Assembly (NCBI GenBank): GCA_937881505.1
Contig: CALGEM010000317.1
Coordinates: 1-13,844, forward strand
DNA: 13,844 nucleotides
Direction: 5' to 3'
Source of the DNA: an uncultured euryarchaeote
GTDB lineage: Archaea > Thermoplasmatota > Poseidoniia > Poseidoniales > Poseidoniaceae
Each line of letters begins with the position of its first letter. Positions within the stretch are counted from its first letter, which is position 1. This document shows, piece after piece, positions 1-6,399 of the stretch. A model generated the notes under the pieces. The model searched no databases and was not told the DNA's origin. It worked only from the letters and a program-made list of their open reading frames with translations. Position numbers and translations under genes: made by a program.

Positions 1-2
1 CA

Positions 3-1469
3 GCGGTCTTGACCCTGCTTGGGTGCCTTGTGTTCACCGGTAGCAACGGCGAAGGGTTGTCCTGGGCCGCTGTTCCTGATGTGGTTTTCGTCGCCCTCTT
101 ATTCGTGCCACTGGCCGCCGTTCCTCGGGGCGGAAAAGCGGACGAAGGCGAACAAAGCACCGTCTGGACCTACCACCGACTCACCCCCGTTCCCCTTGAC
201 GCCGTGTTCGTGGGCGTTATGTTCGCCTTGACGGGCGACGTGTGGATGGCCACAGCAACAGCGGTGCTCTTCGTGCCGCTCTACCGCTCGAACGACACCT
301 TGGCAGCGTGGCCTTGGGCCGCTGCAGGGGTGATGCTTGGTCTCGCCCTTGCTTGGTCGCAAGCCATGAGCATCGGCGTGGCGGCCTTCCTCCTGCTCGT
401 CTTTGTGCTGCCGTGGCTCTTGGCGCCTCAAGACGAGGACGGCGCTTCATTGAAGATGACCGAAAAGCGCAGCCAGCAACGCTTGGCTTTGTGGGGCAGC
501 GTCATCGTGGTCAGCCTGTATTTGGTGCTGACCTGGGTGCTCCTCCTCACCAGCATTGACGCCGTCAATTTCGAAGCCCACGAACTCTACGGTGCGCCCT
601 TCCTAACGGCTGTCGCCGCATCGCTCTTCATCTACACCCGACGCAAGGACGACCCGGTGCAAACCTTGTGGTTGGTCGGTGGTGCTGCCGCTGTGTCCGT
701 CCTCGGGTTCTTGTACGCCCCCTCAGCCTTCGGCGGGGACGCTGCCACGATGGTCTCGGACCGCATGACGCGGGGCCACATCGTCTGGATTTCTCTGCCA
801 ATGCTCGCCTTGGCCACCGCTCCCGTGGCGCGCGAAGTGGTCCGCCAGTGGACCACAAACCGAACGAAAAGCACCGTTTTACGCATCCCCTTTGGCGCCC
901 ACGTGGTTCACCTCGGCCTGCTCCTGCTGCTGCTTGGCCACCTTTCCACCACCGTGTTGGTCGACCGTGGTGATGCCAGCCACCGACTTTCACTCGTGAA
1001 AGATGAGGTCATCGTGCACGAAGGCATGGGGTATGAATTCACAGCCTTGGTGCTTGAGAGCGAGAATTTGGAGGTAGGTGATGGCTTCATCGGCGTTCAA
1101 ATCAATGTTTACACAATGGACGGTAGTTTGGTGGGCGACCTCATTGGCACCGTCACCCCCGGAACGCTGAGATTTGACAGCCAGGGTATTCCAAGGTCCG
1201 AAGTGGCAACGCTGACTCGCTTAACAGGCGATATCGTCTTCATCTTTGACGGTAGCCAAGCGGGCGCTCTGATGAGTTCTTCCAACAGTGGAGGCTTGGA
1301 AAGCATTGAACTCGTTCGGGTCACGGTGTACGACCTGCCTCACTCCCATCTGGTTTGGGCCGGCTGGACGATGATGATGGGAGGGATGGCGTTGGTGGCT
1401 CTTGCAGGGGCCAAAAAAGCAACGGCGTCCCCCGAACACCAAGACAAAATCTCCTCTGAGGAAGAATGA
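3..1469 (+). CDS. ccmF: Cytochrome c haem lyase, CcmF family (5'-truncated, C-terminal part)
   Basis: The reading frame is open to the window edge, so the N-terminal part, including the family's tryptophan-rich haem-handling WWD motif, lies outside. About 488 residues are visible, against roughly 650 for a typical CcmF. There are many hydrophobic segments, then a soluble extracytoplasmic domain (roughly residues 315-440) and a last TM segment near the C terminus. Three features match the CcmF C-terminal half. The first is the helix with GAHVVHLG (codons around 894-917), which resembles the segment carrying a conserved haem-ligand histidine. The second is the periplasmic stretch GTVTPGTLRFDSQGIPRSE, corresponding to the family's 'PekR.Y..q' region and followed by a 'gDiv' strand. 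The third is the final LVWAGWTMMMGGMAL helix. CcmF attaches haem to apocytochrome c outside the membrane with CcmH and CcmE. The protein ends in a charged tail. No other ccm gene is visible. A distant CcmF-like paralogue cannot be excluded. Confidence 0.8.
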   Translation, partial: AVLTLLGCLVFTGSNGEGLSWAAVPDVVFVALLFVPLAAVPRGGKADEGEQSTVWTYHRLTPVPLDAVFVGVMFALTGDVWMATATAVLFVPLYRSNDTLAAWPWAAAGVMLGLALAWSQAMSIGVAAFLLLVFVLPWLLAPQDEDGASLKMTEKRSQQRLALWGSVIVVSLYLVLTWVLLLTSIDAVNFEAHELYGAPFLTAVAASLFIYTRRKDDPVQTLWLVGGAAAVSVLGFLYAPSAFGGDAATMVSDRMTRGHIVWISLPMLALATAPVAREVVRQWTTNRTKSTVLRIPFGAHVVHLGLLLLLLGHLSTTVLVDRGDASHRLSLVKDEVIVHEGMGYEFTALVLESENLEVGDGFIGVQINVYTMDGSLVGDLIGTVTPGTLRFDSQGIPRSEVATLTRLTGDIVFIFDGSQAGALMSSSNSGGLESIELVRVTVYDLPHSHLVWAGWTMMMGGMALVALAGAKKATASPEHQDKISSEEE

Positions 1470-1520
1470 GCACTTCCAATGCAATTATGAAGGGGGGGCT
1501 GGTCGCCGAAACATCCACTT

Positions 1521-1526
1521 GGAGGT
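1521..1526 (+). promoter_or_regulatory. Shine-Dalgarno site of the FKBP gene
   Basis: GGAGGT lies 6 nt upstream of the ATG at 1533. It fixes the start and shows that this gene has a leadered mRNA, unlike several neighbours with a TATA-like box placed for leaderless transcripts. Confidence 0.75.
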
Positions 1527-1532
1527 ATTACC

Positions 1533-2375
1533 ATGGAAGAAGGAACAATTGTTCACGTTGATTACGAGCTCTACAACGGCGAAAGCGGCGACCTCATTGA
1601 AACCACGCGAGAAGACGTGGCCAAGGAGCATGAAGCGCACCAAGAAGGTCGCTCCTACACCCCCATGGTGTGCGTTGTCGGCGGCGGCAACCTCATCCCC
1701 GGTTTTGAAGCGGCTCTGGCCGATGCAAAGGCCAACAAAGAGATCGAAGTGGTCATCCAGCCCGCTGACGCTTACGGCGAAAAGGACCCTGAGCAGATTG
1801 AAACCATCAGCATCGACAAGTTGATCCGAGCCGTCAAGGACCCCAATTCGCTCTACATCGGCGCTCCCGTGAACATCGGAAACCGCCAAGGCTACCTTTC
1901 CTACTTGGCCGCTGGCCGAGCCCGCATCGACTACAACCACCCCATGGCAGGAAAGACCCTGAAGTACAGTTTCAAGGTCGTGAAGGTCGTTGAAGGCAAG
2001 GAAGAGCAAGTCATGGCCCTACTGGAATCCAACACCGGACACAGCGATTTCGGCGTGGCGTTTGACGGCGATGACCTCAACATCACCATCCCTCAAACGA
2101 TGCTCTTTGACACCAATGCAGCCATGATGAAGTTCCGATTGGTCACCATCATCCGAGACGCTGTTGAATGCGGCAAGGTCTCGTTCATTGAAGTCCACGA
2201 ACCTCGTGGATTTGGCCTCGATGATGACGAGGACGACGCTGCAGACGAGGGTGAAGACCTATCCAAACTCTCCGTTGCCGAACTCAAGGAGCGATTGAAG
2301 GCTGCCGGCCTCCCTGTTGGCGGCAAGAAAGCCGACCTCGTTGAACGCCTCTCTGCCTCCGGCGAAGAAGAGTGA
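1533..2375 (+). CDS. FKBP-type peptidyl-prolyl isomerase with C-terminal SAP domain
   Basis: This 280-residue protein is probably a cytoplasmic prolyl cis-trans isomerase/chaperone of the SlyD-like, long archaeal FKBP type. The FKBP core covers about residues 4-85 and 132-153, with NLIPGFEAAL at 53-62 and PADAYGEKDP at 77-86; Tyr81 corresponds to the active-site Tyr of the AYG motif. An insert-in-flap domain occupies roughly 87-131, followed by YNHPMAGKTL (134-143), a SlyD/archaeal hallmark. Residues 158-224 resemble the extra C-terminal domain of archaeal long FKBPs. An acidic linker (230-242) then leads to a SAP helix-extension-helix motif at 243-273 (LSVAELKERLKAAGLPVGG and KKADLVERL), which in other proteins binds DNA or RNA. 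The SAP part is unusual for an archaeal FKBP and suggests a nucleic-acid-associated role. The start is supported by a strong Shine-Dalgarno site. The gene lies 63 nt after the CcmF-like gene and is probably transcribed from its own promoter. Confidence 0.92.
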   Translation: MEEGTIVHVDYELYNGESGDLIETTREDVAKEHEAHQEGRSYTPMVCVVGGGNLIPGFEAALADAKANKEIEVVIQPADAYGEKDPEQIETISIDKLIRAVKDPNSLYIGAPVNIGNRQGYLSYLAAGRARIDYNHPMAGKTLKYSFKVVKVVEGKEEQVMALLESNTGHSDFGVAFDGDDLNITIPQTMLFDTNAAMMKFRLVTIIRDAVECGKVSFIEVHEPRGFGLDDDEDDAADEGEDLSKLSVAELKERLKAAGLPVGGKKADLVERLSASGEEE

Positions 2376-2397
2376 GCAACGGAAAAGGAATAGGCGG

Positions 2398-2418
2398 CCA
2401 TCCGTTGGCTTGTCATGC
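2398..2418 (+). repeat. Near-repeat unit A upstream of the DUF63 gene
   Basis: This 21-nt stretch contains CCGTTGGCTT (2402-2411) and differs from 3816-3835 by two T/C substitutions and one inserted base. The two copies sit in the gaps immediately before and after the DUF63 gene. Function is unknown; it may be a regulatory element or chance. Confidence 0.4.
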
Positions 2419-2427
2419 TGAGCATTG

Positions 2428-3810
2428 ATGACCATGAGCGAGCAGAGCCCGTCCTCCGATTACCCTGAACCGCTACCGGATGACCGGTATTCTCCGGTTG
2501 AAAAGGTTCTGATTTGGGTTGCCATCGGCTTGGCGTTTGCCTTGGCTGCAGGTCTCGTCTTGGCCTTTGATAGCGTGTGGACCGAGACGCTCAAGCCCAT
2601 CATCTGGGACCCGGTCGTCGAGGACGCTGGCGTCGCTGGCGACGCCGGTTACACCCCGCAGAACACGGCCATCTACACCCTGAGCATGCTCGCCTGTGTC
2701 GTGTTGTTTCAAGCCCTCTTTCGCAAGTGGCGATTGCCCACCGACGAGCGCATGACGCTGGCCCTCATCGCATGGGTCTGCCTTGCCCCGGTGCTTCGGG
2801 TGCTCGAAGATGCGGACTTCTTCTCGTCCTCAAGGGACGTGTTGTTCATCTCGCCCATCATCCATCTCCACCTGGCTGCATGGCTGGTCGGTGTTGCCAT
2901 CCTCAGCCACCTTGCTGGCCGACGATTTGACGGGCGCCTTGACGATGCTTCTCAGGAAGCCCAAGCCACGCTTCTTGGCGGCCTGCTCTTCGTTGTCCTC
3001 CTCGGCCATTGGTACCTGCTTTACCAGCCTGCTTACGCCAGCCACCCTTCCGTTTCCTTTACGCTGGCCACGGGAGGTTTGGTGGTCGCCGTCGCTGTCC
3101 TGTGTATCGGATTGGTGATGACACGTGGATGGCCAGCCATCACCCGTGGTATGTTCGCCTTTGCATCAAGCGCTGTGGTCCTAGGCATTGCTCACTGGGT
3201 GCAATTCATGGCCACACCGTGGGCCCAAGAAAGCGGCAAAGCATCTGGCGACATCACTTTCTGGCCCGCCTTCATCGTGTTGGGGCTGCCTGCCATCGTC
3301 TGCGTCGTGCTCTACCGAATGGGAAGAGAAGACGCACAGCAATTGCGCCTGACCGGCTTCACCGCCGGCGTCCTTCCACCTCATATCGGCATCAAACAGT
3401 GGGAAGACGAGGCCGAACAGTGGGCTGACCATCCCGTTGAATTCCTCTCCAACAAAGCCCTGCTCGCTCACCCGATGGTGCTCGGCATGGTGTTTGGGCA
3501 ACTCTGCGATGGGTTTGCAACCATGGTGGGCATCGACATGTTTGGATACGGTGAAAAGCACCCCGTCAGCGACGCTGTGATCCAATTTGGTGGGAGCATC
3601 AACGAGAGCCTTGGACTTGATTGGGGTGAAGGCGCATGGCTGTTTGCGTTGGTCAAAGCAGCCTTGGTCGGCCTTATCGTGTGGCTCTTCGTCCAAATGC
3701 GAGTCGAGCATCGACAGCAACATTTCCGCCTCCTCATCGTTCTCGCCGTGCTGATTGTCGGCCTTGCACCGGGCTTGCGAGATATTGGGCGATTGATGCT
3801 CGGCGTTTGA
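2428..3810 (+). CDS. DUF63 family integral membrane protein
   Basis: This 460-residue multi-pass membrane protein belongs to DUF63 (PF01889), a family I know only from Archaea and with no established function. Two family signatures are visible. One is an N-terminal block, about residues 74-131, with YTPQNTAIYTL and then LAPVLRVLEDADFF, matching the 'NT..Y......P....R.leDa' pattern. The other is a C-terminal block, about 347-379, reading AHPMVLGMVFGQLCDG and then GIDMFGYGEKHP, with a conserved Asp in a membrane segment and a GY.E.H motif (Glu376, His378). Roughly ten hydrophobic segments are present. ATG 2428 is chosen over the adjacent TTG at 2425; ATG 2434 is equally possible, since none has a convincing Shine-Dalgarno site. 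The gene is 52 nt downstream of the FKBP gene and may be co-transcribed with it. The polar residues inside membrane blocks hint at an enzyme or transporter, but no substrate can be named. Confidence 0.88.
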   Translation: MTMSEQSPSSDYPEPLPDDRYSPVEKVLIWVAIGLAFALAAGLVLAFDSVWTETLKPIIWDPVVEDAGVAGDAGYTPQNTAIYTLSMLACVVLFQALFRKWRLPTDERMTLALIAWVCLAPVLRVLEDADFFSSSRDVLFISPIIHLHLAAWLVGVAILSHLAGRRFDGRLDDASQEAQATLLGGLLFVVLLGHWYLLYQPAYASHPSVSFTLATGGLVVAVAVLCIGLVMTRGWPAITRGMFAFASSAVVLGIAHWVQFMATPWAQESGKASGDITFWPAFIVLGLPAIVCVVLYRMGREDAQQLRLTGFTAGVLPPHIGIKQWEDEAEQWADHPVEFLSNKALLAHPMVLGMVFGQLCDGFATMVGIDMFGYGEKHPVSDAVIQFGGSINESLGLDWGEGAWLFALVKAALVGLIVWLFVQMRVEHRQQHFRLLIVLAVLIVGLAPGLRDIGRLMLGV

Positions 3811-3815
3811 GTCCC

Positions 3816-3835
3816 CCACCCGTTGGCTTCCATGC
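3816..3835 (+). repeat. Near-repeat unit B downstream of the DUF63 gene
   Basis: This is the second copy of the element at 2398-2418, sharing CCGTTGGCTT (3820-3829) and the following CATGC. It runs directly into CAATTAAG (3836-3843), a possible weak TATA-like element before the carboxyltransferase gene. Confidence 0.4.
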
Positions 3836-3876
3836 AATTAAGTGCAGGCTTCGCTTCGCCGAGATGAGGGCTCAAC

Positions 3877-5487
3877 ATGGACAGGTTGCCGACCAGAGTC
3901 AATCGTGCCGACCCCGACTTTGCCGCGAGAAAAGCCCACAACCTCGCACTTGTGGATGAATTGCGTGCTCGGCTGGACACTGCGTCGCAGGGTGGTGGCG
4001 GCAAGTACGTTGAACGGCATCGCTCCCGAGGCAAGCACCTCGCCAGAGAACGCATCGAACGCATCGTTGACCCAGGAACGGCTTTTCTCGAACTCTCTCC
4101 CTTGGCTGCCCACGAACTCTACGATGGACGAGCCCACTCTGCAGGCATCGTCACCGGCATTGGCATGGTCCACGGCCGAGAGTGCCTCTTCGTCGCCAAC
4201 GACGCCACGGTGAAAGGCGGCTCCTACTATCCGATGACGGTGAAAAAGCACATCCGAGCCCAAACGGTCGCTCACGAGAACCATCTCCCCTGCATCTACC
4301 TCGTTGACTCCGGTGGGGCTTTCTTGCCCATGCAAGACGAGGTGTTTCCCGACATCGGCCACTTCGGACGGATCTTTAGAAACCAAGCTCGCATGTCGGG
4401 TGATGGTATTCCGCAAGTCGCCGCCGTGCTGGGCTCCTGCACCGCAGGCGGCGCCTATGTCCCCGCCATGTCCGACGAATCCATCATCGTCAAGGGCAAC
4501 GGTACGATTTTCCTGGCTGGGCCTCCGCTGGTGAAAGCCGCCACCGGCGAAGAGGTGTCCGCGGAGGAATTGGGTGGTGCTGACGTTCACACGGCCCAAT
4601 CGGGCGTGGCTGACCATTTTGCTGAGGACGAGAACGAAGCCCTGCGAATGGTTCGCAACGTGATTGAGAACCTTGGGCCAGTTGAGAAAGCACCTGCAGC
4701 CCTCCAAGAGCCCGAAGAGCCGGCGCACGATGTAGAGGACTTGATGGGGCTGATTCCCGAAGACAACCGAACACCCATCGATGTCCGTGAATTAATCGCA
4801 CGCATTGTTGACGGTTCCCGATTCCACGAATTCAAATCTCGCTACGGCACCACGCTCGTGTGTGGATTTGCCAACATCCACGGCCACAAGGTTGGCATTG
4901 TGGCCAACAACGGTATCCTGTTCTCGGAATCCAGCCAGAAAGGCGCCCACTTTGTGGAACTCTGCGGGCAACGAGGGATTCCACTCGTCTTCCTGCAAAA
5001 CATCACGGGATTCATGGTCGGCAAAGCCTACGAAGCCGGCGGTATCGCCAAGGACGGTGCCAAATTGGTCACCGCCGTGTCGTGTGTGAACGTTCCAAAG
5101 TTCACGGTCATCGTCGGCGGTTCGCACGGCGCAGGCAATTACGGCATGTGCGGTCGTGCTTACGACCCGAGGTTCCTCTTCATGTGGCCCAACAGTCGAA
5201 TTTCAGTCATGGGCGGGCCACAAGCGGCTGATGTGTTGACGACTGTCAAGCAGGACCAGCGAGCACGCGAGGGGGCGCCGCCCATGGAGGGTGAAGAACT
5301 CGAAAACTTCCGACGGCCGATTCTTGAGAAATACGAGACCGAGGGCAGCCCGTACTATTCCACGGCCCGCCTTTGGGATGATGGCATCATCGACCCGAGG
5401 GACACGCGAGACGTGTTGGGTCTCTGTTTGGCCGCCGCTCGCAACGCCCCACTACCCGATGACCGGTACGGCATCTTTAGAATGTGA
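3877..5487 (+). CDS. mccB: Acyl-CoA carboxylase carboxyltransferase (beta) subunit, 3-methylcrotonyl-CoA type
   Basis: This 536-residue cytoplasmic protein has the length of bacterial MccB/LiuB and would transfer CO2 from carboxybiotin to 3-methylcrotonyl-CoA in leucine breakdown. It has the two crotonase-like carboxyltransferase halves. The N half carries DSGGAFLPMQDEVFPD from residue 144, the oxyanion loop SCTAGGAYVPAMSDE (187-201), then PPLVKAATGEEVSAEELGGADVH, which is the methylcrotonyl-type rather than propionyl-type sequence. The C half carries VGGSHGAGNYGMCGRAYDP from residue 413. Phe149 and Met152 stand where MCC beta usually has Asn and Arg (SGGANLPRQDE, from memory), so the exact substrate may differ. 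The start has GAGGG 6 nt upstream (3866-3870). Downstream are the hydratase, biotin carboxylase and biotin carrier that complete the pathway step. Geranyl-CoA carboxylase is a less likely alternative. Confidence 0.93.
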   Translation: MDRLPTRVNRADPDFAARKAHNLALVDELRARLDTASQGGGGKYVERHRSRGKHLARERIERIVDPGTAFLELSPLAAHELYDGRAHSAGIVTGIGMVHGRECLFVANDATVKGGSYYPMTVKKHIRAQTVAHENHLPCIYLVDSGGAFLPMQDEVFPDIGHFGRIFRNQARMSGDGIPQVAAVLGSCTAGGAYVPAMSDESIIVKGNGTIFLAGPPLVKAATGEEVSAEELGGADVHTAQSGVADHFAEDENEALRMVRNVIENLGPVEKAPAALQEPEEPAHDVEDLMGLIPEDNRTPIDVRELIARIVDGSRFHEFKSRYGTTLVCGFANIHGHKVGIVANNGILFSESSQKGAHFVELCGQRGIPLVFLQNITGFMVGKAYEAGGIAKDGAKLVTAVSCVNVPKFTVIVGGSHGAGNYGMCGRAYDPRFLFMWPNSRISVMGGPQAADVLTTVKQDQRAREGAPPMEGEELENFRRPILEKYETEGSPYYSTARLWDDGIIDPRDTRDVLGLCLAAARNAPLPDDRYGIFRM

Positions 5488-5492
5488 TTTTT
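5488..5492 (+). terminator. Possible oligo-T terminator after the carboxyltransferase gene
   Basis: TTTTT directly follows the TGA stop, in an AT-rich 42-nt gap. Archaeal termination often uses short T runs without a hairpin. The run is short, so read-through into the hydratase gene is likely at least in part. Confidence 0.3.
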
Positions 5493-5500
5493 GAATTGAA

Positions 5501-5510
5501 TATTTAAATT
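5501..5510 (+). promoter_or_regulatory. TATA-like box for the hydratase-biotin carboxylase-carrier genes
   Basis: TATTTAAATT lies in the AT-rich gap and is centred about 25 nt before the ATG at 5530, which would place the transcription start at or next to the start codon. It would let hydratase, biotin carboxylase and biotin carrier be expressed separately from the beta subunit. GGAG at 5518-5521, 8 nt before the ATG, could serve longer transcripts. Confidence 0.55.
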
Positions 5511-5529
5511 TGCAATTGGAGAATTCAAC

Positions 5530-6393
5530 ATGATAGCAATGGATGCACCCCCCGCCACCTCCATGGTTTCCCTGACCATTGACGGTGCACGAGCCAACCT
5601 GACCCTGACCCGCCCTGACAAGTTCAACGCCATGAACGTGGAGATGATTCAGGAACTCATCTTGCTGCTTGAGTGGACCGCTGAGCGAAGCGCAGGGCGC
5701 CTCGATGCCCTCCACGATGAAGCGGGACAGCCCTATCTTCGAACGCTGGTGCTCAGGGGCGAAGGGAAGCACTTCTGCGCAGGAGCAGACATCAACATGA
5801 TGCGAGACGCTGGAGCCAACACACCAGAGGAAAACCGCGCCGACTCAAAGCGACTTGACCGCCTGTTCAACGGCTTGTGGTCCCACCCGTGTTTCACCAT
5901 CGGCGCCGTTCAAGGCGTTGCGCTCGGTGGCGGTGCCGGCCTCATCGCCTGCTGCGATTATGTGGTGGCGACCTCCAACATCCGCATCGCATTGTCCGAA
6001 GGAAAACTGGGCATTCTCCCAGCCGTTATCGGCCCTTACGTCTATCGGCGCTTAGGCTCAGCCACCTTCAGACGCCTCGCCATGCAGGCCAGCCGAATCA
6101 AAGGTGAAGAAGCCCTTCGCATCGGGTTCATCGAAGCCCTGGTGGACAGTGAAGAAGATGTGAACGCCACGGTGGACGGCATGGTCGCTGAAGTCATGAC
6201 CACGGGGCCATCAGCTGTGACCCTCTCCAAAGAGCTCACGCTTGGTTTCGACCGATGGGGCGACTCGGACGAGGCTCTGCGCGAGTGGACATTGGATTTC
6301 ACCAGCCGTATGCGCGGCTCAAAGGAAGGGCAGGAAGGGCTGTCCTCTTTCCTCGAAAAGCGCCCGGCTAACTGGAAACCTCAGGAAGAATAG
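5530..6393 (+). CDS. liuC: Enoyl-CoA hydratase family; probable methylglutaconyl-CoA hydratase (LiuC-like)
   Basis: This is a 287-residue crotonase-fold protein. The first oxyanion-hole segment is GKHFCAGADINMM (79-91). The second is ALGGGAGLIACCDY (131-144), followed by ALSEGKLGILPAVIGPYV from residue 154. The SE.KLG..PAVI.PYV pattern is typical of LiuC-type hydratases, which convert 3-methylglutaconyl-CoA to HMG-CoA. Glu157 aligns with the second catalytic Glu of mitochondrial enoyl-CoA hydratase, while Gly137 stands where that enzyme has its first catalytic Glu; from memory, LiuC enzymes also lack it. Its place between the MCC-type beta subunit and biotin carboxylase genes supports the next pathway step. 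ATG 5530 is preferred over the in-frame ATG at 5539 because of GGAG 8 nt upstream. The biotin carboxylase gene starts 6 nt after its stop, so the two are almost certainly one operon. Confidence 0.88.
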   Translation: MIAMDAPPATSMVSLTIDGARANLTLTRPDKFNAMNVEMIQELILLLEWTAERSAGRLDALHDEAGQPYLRTLVLRGEGKHFCAGADINMMRDAGANTPEENRADSKRLDRLFNGLWSHPCFTIGAVQGVALGGGAGLIACCDYVVATSNIRIALSEGKLGILPAVIGPYVYRRLGSATFRRLAMQASRIKGEEALRIGFIEALVDSEEDVNATVDGMVAEVMTTGPSAVTLSKELTLGFDRWGDSDEALREWTLDFTSRMRGSKEGQEGLSSFLEKRPANWKPQEE

Positions 6394-6399
6394 GGAGGG
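6393..6399 (+). promoter_or_regulatory. Shine-Dalgarno-like run abutting the biotin carboxylase start
   Basis: GGGAGGG begins on the last base of the upstream TAG stop and ends directly against the ATG at 6400, closer than a normal ribosome-binding site. No better in-frame start exists before the conserved KVLVANRGEIA motif, so the start is not in doubt. Translation may depend on coupling to the hydratase gene or on the weaker AGGA at 6383-6386. Confidence 0.4.

Noticed and set aside
1492..1498. Run of seven G as a possible frameshift or slippage site
   Set aside because: It lies in the gap between two genes whose ends and starts are both well supported, so it breaks no reading frame.
3838..4728. 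Long open frame of 296 codons on the minus strand
   Set aside because: It is a shadow of the conserved carboxyltransferase gene, with no recognisable domain, as are the other long antisense frames (for example 1485-2009, 3181-3837 and 10117-10704).
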